From Aquidulcibacter sp. (GTDB lineage: Bacteria > Pseudomonadota > Alphaproteobacteria > Caulobacterales > Aquidulcibacteraceae): 64,000 bases of DNA. Positions 1 to 10,308 of the stretch are shown one piece after another. Numbering within the stretch: the stretch's first letter is position 1; each line of letters opens with the position of its first letter. A program made the translations under genes and the position numbers. The notes beneath the pieces are model-generated. The model made no database searches. It had not been told where the DNA came from and saw nothing but the letters and a program-made list of their open reading frames with translations. The DNA lies in the NCBI GenBank assembly GCA_027532555.1, contig JAPZTJ010000008.1:124001-188000 (forward strand). The letters are read 5' to 3'.

Positions 1-931
1 CAGCAATACGAGCGGCTGCGGCTGCTAGCGGCAATTCTGGTGCGTCGCTGCTGAGTGCCCACGCGCCATAAAACGCATTGGAACGAGCAATTTCGAGTGC
101 GACATACATATCAGCCAATTTGTGCTTGATGGCTTGGAAGCTACCGATTTGGCGCGAGAAAGCATATCGGCCTTTTGCGTAATCGGTGGCCATGTCCAAG
201 CAGGCTTGGCTACCACCGATTTGCTCAAACGCGAGAAGAACCGCAGCACGATCATAAATGCGCTGCAGAAGCGCTTCGCCGTCACCGGCTTCACCCAGAA
301 GTTGGGCTGGGGCTTTGGTGAATGTTAGTGTCGCGTGCGAGCGGGTTGGGTCGAAAGTCTTGATGGCCTTGGCTTCTACGCCTGCGCCGGATAGGTCCAC
401 AATCACCAAAGACGCGCCGTCTTGATGCTTGGCAAGCACCAAAGCGTGCGTGGCACAATCACCGTCGGTCACTGGCACTTTCATACCGGTCACGCTGGTG
501 CCGTCAAAGACAGTTTTGAGATTGGCGGCACGCGGCTCGCCGGGGCCTTCAGAAGCGGCGATACAACCGATCACACCACCTTCGGCCAACTTAGGAAGGA
601 TAGCGGCTTTCTGGGCCTCAGTACCGGCAATCTTGATGGCTTCAGCAAAGAAGTAAACCGTAGAGGCCCACGGCACTGGGGCCAGCGACCGGCCCATTTC
701 CTCAGCCAACACGCAAAGCTCGAGTTCGCCTAGGCCCAAACCACCAAACTCTTCTGGGATCGCGGCACCCAGCCAGCCCATCTCTGCAATGGCTTTCCAT
801 AAACCGGCGTCATGGGATTTTTGCTCGTCATTCAACACCGCGCGAACGACCGTCATGCTGGACTGTTCCGACAAGAACTTGCGCGCTTGTTCTTTCAGAT
901 ATTTTTGGTCGTCAGAAAAATCGAAATTCAT
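1..931 (-). CDS. Acyl-CoA dehydrogenase (C-terminus cut by window edge)
   Basis: The 310 visible codons read as an acyl-CoA dehydrogenase. An N-terminal helical domain (EQARKFL, then IPEEFGGLGLGELELCVLAEE around residues 55-75) leads to the middle beta domain (IGCIAASEGPGEP, and TFDPTRSHATLTF near 220). The start of the C-terminal FAD-binding helical domain follows (GRYAFSRQIGSFQAIKH). Family members oxidise acyl-CoA to enoyl-CoA with FAD and pass electrons to ETF. The catalytic base and the end of the protein lie beyond base 1, so substrate class cannot be judged. The start is the ATG at 931. The adjacent HerA-like gene points the same way, 142 bp upstream. Confidence 0.9.
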   Translation of the reverse strand, partial: MNFDFSDDQKYLKEQARKFLSEQSSMTVVRAVLNDEQKSHDAGLWKAIAEMGWLGAAIPEEFGGLGLGELELCVLAEEMGRSLAPVPWASTVYFFAEAIKIAGTEAQKAAILPKLAEGGVIGCIAASEGPGEPRAANLKTVFDGTSVTGMKVPVTDGDCATHALVLAKHQDGASLVIVDLSGAGVEAKAIKTFDPTRSHATLTFTKAPAQLLGEAGDGEALLQRIYDRAAVLLAFEQIGGSQACLDMATDYAKGRYAFSRQIGSFQAIKHKLADMYVALEIARSNAFYGAWALSSDAPELPLAAAAARIA

Positions 932-1073
932 GTGACGTGTGCCTCCCAAGGTCGCAGCAACAGCTTACCCGTCACCGCCTATTAGTTTGGCGGTAGCATA
1001 AGCAAGTTTACGCGGACGGAAAGCCGTCACCTTAGGGAAGATAGCGTAATTGTGCGCAGTAACTGCAGCCCGC

Positions 1074-3086
1074 TTAGATGCTAAACCCATTTGACGGGCG
1101 TGGCAGCGGCGAGCCAGCCGTAGATGTCGGTTGTCGCAAGCCTGCAGCAGCACCGGCCGCAGCAGCCAGTTTCTGTTTAGACGAAGCCTCAGCCAACATG
1201 GTTGGCTGTAATGGTTTCTCCAACTCTCGCATGCCGCGCAAACGCGTCGCAATCAGGCGGGGATCGGCTTCGCCTGTCTTGCGTGCATTGGAATTTGGAT
1301 CCGTAATGTCTGTCCCCGCCGCGCGTGGCAGTTTTGCAGGCTCTTGATGGGTGAATTTGAAACGCATCGTCGTCGCCACCGCTTCGCCGAACACGATCGC
1401 TTCCGCATTATCCAATGCCGACAAAAAGGAAATTGTTGAGCCACTGGAATCGGAGATGGCAGAGCGGATAATCTCCTGGTCCCTATCATTGGCCAAACGC
1501 ATCGCAAAAACGGTCGAACATTGCGACAAAATGGTGGGATCAAGCTCGCCGGGTCGCTGGGATACCACCGCGATGGAACAGCCGTACTTCCGACCTTCTT
1601 TCGCGATCCGGGCAATCGCACGCCGGGTCGGGGTAAAGCCTGAGTTAGGGTCTTGCGGCACATAGCGGTGCGCTTCTTCGCAAACCAACAAGACGTGCAA
1701 TTGGCCTTCACTGGCATGGGCCACATCAAAGCACAAACGCGCCAGAACCGACACCACGGCATTTGTGACATCCGAAGGCAGTCCCGACAAGTTTATTATC
1801 GAAACTGGCTGGCCCTCAGCAGGTAGACGGAACAAGCGCGCCAGAATTGGCGCAAAATTGTCTTCCGCGCCTCCTTTAGTGAACATAAACCCATACCGCG
1901 GATCATTGACCAAGGCGTCTAGTCGAACACGCAAGGACTTCAAATGTTGGCGTTCATGGCGGGGGCTCAATAAACCAATGTTCTCATCGATCAGCTTGAA
2001 CAATTCCGAGATTCGGTAGGGCATCGGACTGTCGGCATTCAAGCCGCCAACATCTAAAGCCTTGCGCACGAGCCCAGCAGCAGTTGCACCAGTCTTCTCA
2101 TTCTGGAAATTGGTTTTGGCTTGCGCCAAAACCTCCCGCAGAATTTCTGCCTCCTCTGGTATGGTTTTGCCGCGGAAGATCACATCCTCGAGCTCTTCAA
2201 ACCGGAATAACCAGAACGGCAATTCAAGTGTGGTGGAGTCCAAGACTTGAGCAAGCGACCCAAAGGCACCTGAGAATTCATTGTGTGGATCCAGAAGCAG
2301 CACCCGCAACTCGGGCTTCACACTCAAACATTGGCATACCAACAAAGTCAGAGAGCATGACTTACCGACCCCCGTGGTCCCCACAATAGCGAAGTGCCGT
2401 GTCAAAAGGTCATTCACGCTGATGGTGGCAGGAATTTCAGCATTTTGAGACAAGCGGCCTACTTCGACCGACTTGCGGTCGCCAAGGTCATGCATGATTT
2501 CAAGGTCGCGAGCACGAATCTTGTGGGCGACGGCACCGACTTGTGGATAGCGCGACACGCCACGCTGAAAACGCGTTCGGCCATGGGAATCCTCAGAAAT
2601 CTCACCCATCAACTCAACTTGAACGCTGACCGAATTCTGCGCATTCATATCCCAGACTGAACTATCCGTGCGCATCTCGTAGACAAGCGCAACGACCCGA
2701 ACCCTGCCAACTGTGATCGAAATCAAGCGCCCAACAGCCCAAAAGTCTGCGGATGCTTCGCTTAAGTTATCGGCCTTGGTTGAGATGGTGGCGCGGGCCC
2801 CATTACAAAAGGTCACGCGACCAATCATGCGCTCAGTCGGCTGTTCTGTGGCGCGACGTTCGAAAACTTTGCGCTGGGCCTCCGTGTCGTCGCGGCCAGT
2901 GCCAGCAGCAACCAACCCGTTGTGGACCTGTGCAATCAGCTCAGCGGCGCTGGTTGGATTGAGCGAGCGTGAACTCACAGTGGTCGGCATTTGCGCGAGC
3001 GATGGCGGGGTTGCTTCAGGGCGCGAACCGGCAGGCGCCGGACTGGGCTCTCCTGTAGAGAGCCGGGGGTCGTAATCGAGCGCCAT
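1074..3086 (-). CDS. HerA/DUF87-family ATPase
   Basis: A 670-residue P-loop ATPase of the HerA/FtsK superfamily. Residues 1-60 are a low-complexity Pro/Ser/Ala leader. A beta-rich HAS-barrel-like region covers about 80-200. Walker A GTTGVGKS is at 236-243, and Walker B reads LLVCEEAHRYVP. The C-terminal part (KEGRKYGCSIAVVSQRPGEL) is typical of HerA-like hexameric DNA translocases. I chose ATG 3086 because GAGG lies 5 nt upstream; an in-frame ATG at 3110 has no such site. Archaeal HerA works with the NurA nuclease, but no nuclease gene adjoins here, so its role is unknown. It diverges from pepN. Confidence 0.85.
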   Translation of the reverse strand: MALDYDPRLSTGEPSPAPAGSRPEATPPSLAQMPTTVSSRSLNPTSAAELIAQVHNGLVAAGTGRDDTEAQRKVFERRATEQPTERMIGRVTFCNGARATISTKADNLSEASADFWAVGRLISITVGRVRVVALVYEMRTDSSVWDMNAQNSVSVQVELMGEISEDSHGRTRFQRGVSRYPQVGAVAHKIRARDLEIMHDLGDRKSVEVGRLSQNAEIPATISVNDLLTRHFAIVGTTGVGKSCSLTLLVCQCLSVKPELRVLLLDPHNEFSGAFGSLAQVLDSTTLELPFWLFRFEELEDVIFRGKTIPEEAEILREVLAQAKTNFQNEKTGATAAGLVRKALDVGGLNADSPMPYRISELFKLIDENIGLLSPRHERQHLKSLRVRLDALVNDPRYGFMFTKGGAEDNFAPILARLFRLPAEGQPVSIINLSGLPSDVTNAVVSVLARLCFDVAHASEGQLHVLLVCEEAHRYVPQDPNSGFTPTRRAIARIAKEGRKYGCSIAVVSQRPGELDPTILSQCSTVFAMRLANDRDQEIIRSAISDSSGSTISFLSALDNAEAIVFGEAVATTMRFKFTHQEPAKLPRAAGTDITDPNSNARKTGEADPRLIATRLRGMRELEKPLQPTMLAEASSKQKLAAAAGAAAGLRQPTSTAGSPLPRPSNGFSI

Positions 3087-3279
3087 GATAACCTCACTTA
3101 TGCAATTCATGCTGACAAGTGAGACTTTTAAGGTTCCAAAGTTAATTTGGCGTATTTTCAGACTATCTAGTTTTATAGGTTCGATATCAAATCAGTTTGA
3201 AGTCGGCACCTCTGTGGGCCAACTAAGGCCAAACAAAAAGTTTTGGACAAGGTGGGCCTGAGCGGGCTAATCCTTTCTC

Positions 3280-5934
3280 ATGCGCACACAAGAACACATC
3301 CCCGTCCGTCTCCAAGATTATCGCCCCTATCCTTTCTCAATGTCCCATGTATCGCTGGTGTTTGACCTCCACCCCACGCGAACAATTGTGACATCACGCC
3401 TGATCATTGATCGCAAACCCCATGAATGGGCCGAAGGCGAAGCGCTAAAATTAGATGGCATGGGACTTGAACTCTTGTCGATCGAAATCAATGGCCAGCC
3501 ACTTTCAGCACAGGATTATCAACTGGATGAAAACGGCTTAACGCTCAAAAGCGTGCCAGATTCATTCAAGCTGGAAACAAAAGTTGCGATAAACCCAGCA
3601 GCCAATACGGCCCTGTCAGGCCTCTATATGTCGGCCGGGCGCTTCTGCACGCAGTGCGAAACTGAAGGCTTCCGTCATATCACTTTTTGGCCTGATCGCC
3701 CCGATGTTATGAGCCGCTTCCACGTGCGTGTTGAAGCACCTGAGGCAGAGTTTCCATCACTTTTGTCCAACGGCAATCGCGTCGCCATTGGCCGCTATGA
3801 CGACGGCAGGCATTGGGCCTCTTGGGACGATCCACATCCCAAGCCATCCTATTTGTTTGCCTTGGTTGCAGGTTGCTTTGATACACTCGAAGATCAGTTT
3901 GTGACCCGCTCGGGCAGAAATGTTGAGCTTTGCATCTTTGTCGATAAGGGCGCGGCATCACGTGCCATCTATGCCATGGACGCGTTGAAGAGATCCATGA
4001 AATGGGACGAGGACGTCTTCGGTCGCGAATATGATTTGGACGTATTCAATATTGTGGCCGTCTCAGACTTCAACTTTGGAGCGATGGAAAACAAAGGCCT
4101 TAACATCTTCAATTCTGCGCTTCTTTTGGCAGATGAGACCACCGCGACTGATGCTGATTACGAAGCCATCGAAGCGGTTGTGGCGCACGAATACTTCCAC
4201 AATTGGTCCGGCAATCGTGTCACTTGCCGCGACTGGTTCCAATTGTCGCTCAAAGAAGGCTTCACCGTATTCCGAGATCAAGAGTTTTCTTCCGATCAAC
4301 GCTCCCGTGCCGTCAAGCGCATCAAAGATGTTAAAGCACTTCGAGCGCGGCAGTTTCCGGAGGACTCAGGCCCGCTCGCCCATCCCGTGCGCCCGAAAAG
4401 CTATGTGAAAATCGACAATTTCTATACGGCGACCATTTATGAAAAAGGCGCAGAGATCATTCGGGTCCTGCAGACCTTGGTGGGCCGAGATGCCTTTTTG
4501 GAAGGGGCAAATCTCTATTTTGCGGAAAACGACGGAACCGCTGCGACGATTGAAGATTGGCTGCACGCGATGCGGACAGCAACCGGCAACCAGCTTCATG
4601 GGATAGAGCGTTGGTATGATCAAGCAGGCACCCCCTGCTTGGAAGCGACGAGCGACTATGATGCGGCAAACCAAAAGCTAAGTGTGCACTTCAAGCAATC
4701 CACACCGGACACCCCGGGGCAATCCTCGAAATCTTGGGTGCCTTTGCCGATCTCGATGGCATTCTTTGGCCCCGATGGCGCACCCTTGCAGCTACAACTG
4801 GCAAATACCGAAGTGGCCGCAGATGATTGGTTGATTCCGATGGCCAGCACCTCTTTGGACCTTCATTTTGAGGGGGTAGTCGATCGCCCAGTGGTTTCCT
4901 ATATGCGGGGATTTTCAGCCCCCGTTCGCTTGATTACCAACCACAGTGATGCTGATTTAGCCCTCTTAGCTGCGTGTGACACCGACCCATTTGTGCGGTG
5001 GGAATCGATGCAGACCATCGCCCGCAACACGTTGCTTTCTGCAGCCAAAAGCCTTGAGGCGGGTCAAGAGCCGAAGGTAGCGCAGGACCTTGCCCGGGCA
5101 TTCCAAGGCGCGCTCACCGATGCAACGCGTGATCCGGCTTTCGCAGCTCTTCTTTTGCGATTGCCGGATGTAAGCGAATTGATGCAGCTTCAGCCACTAT
5201 GTGACCCATCCAAACTTCTGGCTGCCCGCAACTTTGTGCGGCGGCTGTTGGCAGAACAACTCGACGCCGAACTGAGTGCTTGTTTTGCAATCTATGATCC
5301 GGCGCAGGCCTTTTCGGCAAATGCGCAAGCGGCAGGCCAACGTGCTTTGATGGCCTCTTGTCTCGACCTTTTATGCGCAAGCGGAACCGACCGAGCTGCC
5401 ATGCGCGCCGAGAACACCTTCTTTTCCGCTCGTAACATGACCGACATGATGAGCGCGCTCGATGGCCTCTCGCAATTTGGCGGGCCGCGTTATCACGCTG
5501 CTTTGGCTGCCTTCAAAGAGCGGTTTTCAGACAATGCATTGGTGATGGACAAGTGGTTCCGCGTGCAAGCGATGGCCCTATGTGAGGACCCGCTGACGAC
5601 CTTTAGAACCTTGCGGGCTGACCCCGGTTTCACTTTGTTGAACCCCAATCGGGTGCGTTCACTTGGCGGAGCATTTGCGGGCGGAAATCCTGCTGCATTC
5701 CACCGTGCCGATGGGGCGGGCTATCAGGCAATTGCGGAGCTCATAGCCGATGTCGATGGGACCAATGGTGCCCTCGCCGCCCGCTTGGGGACGGTGTTTG
5801 AATCCTGTTCGCGCGTGAATGAGCGTCGACAGAATTTGGCAAAGCGGACACTGCATGCCTTGTTGGACCGCAATTCCCTATCCGCCAATACGCGTGAGAT
5901 CCTATCAAAAATCTATGACGGCTTGATCTCCTAA
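3280..5934 (+). CDS. pepN: Aminopeptidase N (M1 family)
   Basis: 884 residues, the usual length of proteobacterial PepN. The substrate-binding GAMEN motif is at about 267-271 (FNFGAMENKGLNIF). The zinc site HEYFHNW is at about 302, and the third ligand Glu lies in LKEGFTVFRDQEF. The C-terminal helical domain is complete. The family removes N-terminal residues from peptides in the cytoplasm, with broad preference for Ala/Leu/Arg. It is transcribed divergently from the HerA-like gene across a 193-bp gap and appears monocistronic. Confidence 0.97.
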   Translation: MRTQEHIPVRLQDYRPYPFSMSHVSLVFDLHPTRTIVTSRLIIDRKPHEWAEGEALKLDGMGLELLSIEINGQPLSAQDYQLDENGLTLKSVPDSFKLETKVAINPAANTALSGLYMSAGRFCTQCETEGFRHITFWPDRPDVMSRFHVRVEAPEAEFPSLLSNGNRVAIGRYDDGRHWASWDDPHPKPSYLFALVAGCFDTLEDQFVTRSGRNVELCIFVDKGAASRAIYAMDALKRSMKWDEDVFGREYDLDVFNIVAVSDFNFGAMENKGLNIFNSALLLADETTATDADYEAIEAVVAHEYFHNWSGNRVTCRDWFQLSLKEGFTVFRDQEFSSDQRSRAVKRIKDVKALRARQFPEDSGPLAHPVRPKSYVKIDNFYTATIYEKGAEIIRVLQTLVGRDAFLEGANLYFAENDGTAATIEDWLHAMRTATGNQLHGIERWYDQAGTPCLEATSDYDAANQKLSVHFKQSTPDTPGQSSKSWVPLPISMAFFGPDGAPLQLQLANTEVAADDWLIPMASTSLDLHFEGVVDRPVVSYMRGFSAPVRLITNHSDADLALLAACDTDPFVRWESMQTIARNTLLSAAKSLEAGQEPKVAQDLARAFQGALTDATRDPAFAALLLRLPDVSELMQLQPLCDPSKLLAARNFVRRLLAEQLDAELSACFAIYDPAQAFSANAQAAGQRALMASCLDLLCASGTDRAAMRAENTFFSARNMTDMMSALDGLSQFGGPRYHAALAAFKERFSDNALVMDKWFRVQAMALCEDPLTTFRTLRADPGFTLLNPNRVRSLGGAFAGGNPAAFHRADGAGYQAIAELIADVDGTNGALAARLGTVFESCSRVNERRQNLAKRTLHALLDRNSLSANTREILSKIYDGLIS

Positions 5935-6073
5935 CCTTTGGTCTAATTGATCGTTGAGGCGCCCACCAATTTTATCGGCGGCTTTATTGGCGACGAACGG
6001 ACTATCACGCAGGGCGGCCTGCAAATTATGCGAAAGGTTCACAGGAAGCTGAGCCCTCGCCCTAGACGTCACG

Positions 6074-6088
6074 TTAAGAACTCATTTA
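6074..6088 (+). promoter_or_regulatory. CtrA-like half-site pair upstream of the PleC-like kinase
   Basis: TTAA, 7 nt, then TTTA followed by CC; the caulobacterial CtrA box is TTAA-N7-TTAA. One mismatch. It sits about 50 bp before the kinase start inside a 200-bp gap with no convincing gene. Inference only. Confidence 0.3.
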
Positions 6089-6134
6089 CCCTTTCAGGAG
6101 TTAAGAGTGAGATCTCTCTGATTCGGGTAGGTAA

Positions 6135-8552
6135 ATGGCCAAGGCGGCACCTAAAGACGACGAGATGAATGGCCAATGGCCGGTCGCCATCACGCTTGTC
6201 CTGTGCGCGCTTTTTGCTGCAGTCATCTTGCTTCTGGCCAAGCGCGATTATGATCGCTTCCACCGAGATGCCACCCACGAAGCTGCCACTGAAGCCCGTT
6301 TAATTACATCAAGAATGGATGCTGCTATTCGCGAGGCTCGCGCCAGTCTTTTGGCCGCAAGTGCCCTCGGCATGGCCAACGGTCCGACCGTGGCTGCTAC
6401 CGCGCCGGGCCTACAGGCGGTCGCAAGCTTTGACAGCAAGGGTGTCTTAGTCTCACAAGGCTCTGCTTCGTCTAGCGATATTGGGGCCTTGGCCGCCGCC
6501 GCCCAATTGGCCCAGACCGATGGGTGGAGTGGGGCTGTTGCACTTGGTGGGGGTCGTTATTCGCCAGCCATTTCTGTGCGCACAGTCGATGGGGGGGTGT
6601 TAGCCGCCTTCGTCACCTTCAAAGGTCTCGATGCCCTTGGCCCCGGCAGGCGCGTTGGCGTTAGTGCGCCAGGTGGCAATCTGATCTCGGTCCAGCCTGC
6701 TTTCAAAACGGTCTCAACCCAAGGGGCGCTAATTGCGTTCGGCCTCAAATCGCCACCAGCTGCCGGCTCTGCTTTGGGTTTCTATACCAAAGATATGGAT
6801 GGTCAGAACATCGTTCTCGGAACGGCTGTGGCCGAAAACGGCCTCACCGCCTTTGTCTCGCGCGATCGTAGCCCCATCGAAGCAGCTTGGCTGCGCAGTG
6901 CGATCATGTTCGGGCTGTTGTTTTTAGGGCCTGTATTGGCAGCCGCCGGGATCTGGTTCTTGGTTCAAGGGCAGTCAGAGCGTTTTGCAGCGGCGCGTGT
7001 CCAAATGCGCGACGCAGAGCGGCGCTTACGGGTCGCAATTGAAGGGGCCCGGTGCGGCGTCTGGGATTGGGACATAACCAATGACCGCGTCTATCTCACC
7101 CAACGTCTGGCTCAAAGCTTTGGTCTTTCAGGTGCCGGGCGATTTGACACCCATGATGTCTTGCAAGCGTTGGGTGTTGAAGATCAGGCCCGGATGCGCG
7201 CTGCCTTGGCTTCAGCCGCCCAAATTGGCGTGCTAGATGTCGTGGTAAGAATTACCAAGACCACCGGTGTAACTCACGTCCAATTACGCGGTCGCGCGGC
7301 GGTTGATCGCCAGCGACCGGGCGGCATTCGGGCGATTGGCGTGTCGATTGACGTTTCAGAAGAACGTAACTCAGAAGCCCGCGTCGCAGCCGCAGAACGT
7401 CGCCTTCGCGATGCGATCGACTCCATTTCGGGTCCATTTGCGCTCTGGTCCAAGGATCGGCGCTTGATTTTGTGGAATGGCGGCTTCGCCAAGACCTTTG
7501 GCCTAGACGGAACAATCCTGCAGGCGGGGGCGTCGTATACGGCGGTTTCCGCAGCGGCCGCCAAGCGTGTAAAGTCGCAACGGCCGGACCGCTACGATGA
7601 ATTGGCCCAAGAAATAGAGATGGATAATGGTGTTTGGATTCAGCTAGTTGAACGCGAAACTTCCGACGGGGGCTTAGTTTCCATAGGGATTGATATCTCA
7701 CCGCTGAAAGAAACCGAAGAAAGCATCATGCGCTCTGAACGCCAGATGCGCTCGGTCGTCGTTGAGCTGGAGCGCTCAGAGCACAAAGCGTCTGAACTGG
7801 CGGAGAAGTATCGAACCGAGCGGCAACGCGCCGAAGAAGCTTCGAATGCCAAGAGTGGCTTCTTGGCCAATATGAGCCACGAGCTTCGCACGCCACTAAA
7901 CGCGATCAATGGCTTCTCGGAGATTATGGTCCAGCAGCTCTACGGGCCCTTAGGTGACCGTCGTTACCTCACCTATGCGACCGACATTCTCAACAGCGGT
8001 AAGCACTTGCTTGAGCTGATCAATGACGTGCTTGACATGGCAAAAGTCGAAGCCGGCAAGTTCAAGATCTATCCCAAACCGATGGATTTACAGGAAACGA
8101 TTGAGCAAGCGATGCGCTTGGTACGCGGCCGGTCAGAGGAAAAAGGTATCGCCCTCGTTGGGGAGCTAGCAGAGGCCGGCGATGTGACCGGTGATGCACG
8201 AGCCATCAAGCAGATTATGATCAACTTGCTGTCCAACGCGATTAAGTTCACGCCGGAAAATGGTCGCGTTCTGGTCCAGGTAAAGAACAATCTGGATTCA
8301 GTCATCATTCGCGTAATCGACAATGGGATCGGCATCAAAGCCGAGGACCTGCCACGCTTGGCGCGACCGTTTGAGCAAGTTGAAAACGAACATGCGCGAT
8401 CAAATCAAGGAAGTGGCTTAGGCCTCGCCTTGTCTCGATCGTTTGCGGAGATGCATGGAGGCACGTTGACCATTGCTTCTGAAGTCGGGGTCGGGACCAT
8501 GGTAATTGTGTCCCTCCCCCGCTTGGCCGTCGCGCAGCAAGAAGCTGCCTAA
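6135..8552 (+). CDS. PleC/DivJ-like PAS-domain sensor histidine kinase
   Basis: 805 residues. A first membrane segment (about 17-36) and a second (about 255-277) flank a roughly 215-residue periplasmic region. Two PAS-like domains (about 295-420 and 425-535) and a short coiled coil precede the HisKA domain, with phospho-acceptor His in MSHELRTPLNAINGFSEIM near 582. The HATPase has N-box INLLSNAIKFTP and G-box GSGLGLALSRSF. The segment after the His box (YGPLGDRRYLTYATDI) closely resembles PleC and related DivK kinases of Caulobacter; the exact orthologue is uncertain. No response regulator is adjacent. The start is the ATG at 6135 with TAGGT upstream. Confidence 0.85.
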   Translation: MAKAAPKDDEMNGQWPVAITLVLCALFAAVILLLAKRDYDRFHRDATHEAATEARLITSRMDAAIREARASLLAASALGMANGPTVAATAPGLQAVASFDSKGVLVSQGSASSSDIGALAAAAQLAQTDGWSGAVALGGGRYSPAISVRTVDGGVLAAFVTFKGLDALGPGRRVGVSAPGGNLISVQPAFKTVSTQGALIAFGLKSPPAAGSALGFYTKDMDGQNIVLGTAVAENGLTAFVSRDRSPIEAAWLRSAIMFGLLFLGPVLAAAGIWFLVQGQSERFAAARVQMRDAERRLRVAIEGARCGVWDWDITNDRVYLTQRLAQSFGLSGAGRFDTHDVLQALGVEDQARMRAALASAAQIGVLDVVVRITKTTGVTHVQLRGRAAVDRQRPGGIRAIGVSIDVSEERNSEARVAAAERRLRDAIDSISGPFALWSKDRRLILWNGGFAKTFGLDGTILQAGASYTAVSAAAAKRVKSQRPDRYDELAQEIEMDNGVWIQLVERETSDGGLVSIGIDISPLKETEESIMRSERQMRSVVVELERSEHKASELAEKYRTERQRAEEASNAKSGFLANMSHELRTPLNAINGFSEIMVQQLYGPLGDRRYLTYATDILNSGKHLLELINDVLDMAKVEAGKFKIYPKPMDLQETIEQAMRLVRGRSEEKGIALVGELAEAGDVTGDARAIKQIMINLLSNAIKFTPENGRVLVQVKNNLDSVIIRVIDNGIGIKAEDLPRLARPFEQVENEHARSNQGSGLGLALSRSFAEMHGGTLTIASEVGVGTMVIVSLPRLAVAQQEAA

Positions 8553-8570
8553 GCCGTCACAGAACGCGCT

Positions 8571-10139
8571 TTATGCCACCCGCCGAGAATGGCCAACCCA
8601 ATAAGGTTCACGCAGTTCACGCCGGAGAATTTTGCCTGAAGGGTTGCGTGGGAGTTCGGAGATAAAGTCCACGCTCTTCGGCACTTTATAGCCCGCGATC
8701 CGCGCCCTGGTCCAAGCAATGATATCGGAAGGTTCCGCCGTTTCGCCGGGCTTCAGAACGATAATGGCCTTGACTGCTTCGCCCCATTTTTCGTCTGGCA
8801 CGCCGACAACGGCGACGTCGGCAACGGCCGGATGGCCGAATACCGCGTTTTCGACTTCGGCCGGATACACATTCTCACCCCCGGTCACGATCATGTCCTT
8901 CACGCGGTCGTGGATATAAAGATAGCCTTCATCGTCAAAGAAGCCGGCATCTCCGGTGTATAGCCAGCCATCCTTTACGGTCGCAGCGGTTGCCTCGGGT
9001 CGATTGAAATAGCCCTTCATGATTGTGGTCGAGCGCATGGCAATCTCACCCACTTCGCCCACGGCACAAGCGCTGCCATCCTCGCGACGGCATTCAATCT
9101 CAAAACCGGGCCAAGCAATCCCACAGGAACGCAGCTTACCGCGCGCTGGATCATGGGCCTCTGGCGGCAGATAGGTGCCAGCGCCCAAGCTTTCGGTCAT
9201 GCCGTACAATTGGGTGAAGGAACAGCCAAAGGTCGCTTGGGCCTGCAACAATAAGTCCTCCGCAATCGGGGAAGCACCGTAATACATCCGCTTCAGGGCC
9301 GAGAAGTCGGTTGGAATTTTCGCATTGACCTGGATCAGAATATTGATCACCGCAGGCACAACAAAAGCGTGGGCGATCTTTTCAACTGCGATCAAACGCA
9401 GAATTTCAACCGGGTCGACTTGCTCCAACACCACGGCCTTCGCCCCTTGGGCAATGCACAAGATTGCGCTGTTGATCCCGGCGACATGGAACATCGGCAT
9501 AGCGATCAAGACCGCTTCACCGGCCTCATATTTCGCCCATTCCGCGCCGATGCCAAACTCAAAGAAGGACATATAGTTTTGGTTGGTGATCTGTACGCCC
9601 TTAGGCAAGCCTGTCGTGCCTGAGGTGTAAAGTTGGATGACATCATCATCTGGCAAGCATGGCAGGCGTGGATCCTCCGAAGAAGCAGCTTCATGCCAGT
9701 CCTGATAGCTGGTCCAGCTTGCGTGACCGCCATCAAGGGCCAGGGTCAGCGGCTTGTTGGTGGCATGGTCTAAGGCCGCTGCGGCAACTTCATAAAAATG
9801 ACTGCCAACCAAGAAGACTTTAGCCTGACTATCGTCCAGCACATAGGCCACTTCCGGCGGGGCCAAGCGTGCGTTGACGCCAACAAGGGTCGCGCGAGCC
9901 TTCACGCAACCAAAGAACAAGGCGAGGTAATGATCTGAATTTGCGCCATAAACAGCGACCCGATCATCGGGCTTTACGCCCAAATTGATCAGCGCATGTG
10001 CGATCTGATTAGCGATTATATCCAAACGGGCAAACGTCGTCGTGCGATCCTTAAACGAGATAGCAATCCCGTCCGGACGAGCTGCAGCCTGAACGCGGGT
10101 GATGTCCGCAACCGATTTTGTGGCTTCAAAGTCAAACAT
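8571..10139 (-). CDS. Acyl-CoA synthetase (AMP-binding, FadD-like)
   Basis: 522 residues with the full ANL-superfamily set. The P-loop TSGTTGLPKG is at 172-181, and YGMTES lies near 315. The hinge region reads YTGDAGFFDDEGYLYIHDR, then GGENVYPAEVEN, and the catalytic lysine motif is NPSGKILRREL at the C-terminus. Such enzymes activate a carboxylic acid via acyl-AMP to acyl-CoA; the sequence suggests a medium- or long-chain fatty acid, but substrate is not readable. The start has GAGGGG 5 nt upstream. It converges with the kinase gene, 18 bp apart. Confidence 0.9.
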   Translation of the reverse strand: MFDFEATKSVADITRVQAAARPDGIAISFKDRTTTFARLDIIANQIAHALINLGVKPDDRVAVYGANSDHYLALFFGCVKARATLVGVNARLAPPEVAYVLDDSQAKVFLVGSHFYEVAAAALDHATNKPLTLALDGGHASWTSYQDWHEAASSEDPRLPCLPDDDVIQLYTSGTTGLPKGVQITNQNYMSFFEFGIGAEWAKYEAGEAVLIAMPMFHVAGINSAILCIAQGAKAVVLEQVDPVEILRLIAVEKIAHAFVVPAVINILIQVNAKIPTDFSALKRMYYGASPIAEDLLLQAQATFGCSFTQLYGMTESLGAGTYLPPEAHDPARGKLRSCGIAWPGFEIECRREDGSACAVGEVGEIAMRSTTIMKGYFNRPEATAATVKDGWLYTGDAGFFDDEGYLYIHDRVKDMIVTGGENVYPAEVENAVFGHPAVADVAVVGVPDEKWGEAVKAIIVLKPGETAEPSDIIAWTRARIAGYKVPKSVDFISELPRNPSGKILRRELREPYWVGHSRRVA

Positions 10140-10308
10140 ATTTCCCCCTCACACGGTTTGATACCGCGCCTATTTCTGGATGTTGCCCTGATGTAACGCG
10201 CCCGACTGCATTTGTCGCGTCGCATTTTGGTGAAGGACTGGTCGAATACATCTGGCTCGTTAAAAGGAAGCCAAATAATGCGCGAGTCGCTTGCTTAGGG
10301 ATGTTCTC

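Noticed and set aside
5947..6168. 73-codon frame between pepN and the kinase
   Set aside because: No ribosome site, no domain, overlaps the kinase start and the CtrA-like box; treated as intergenic.
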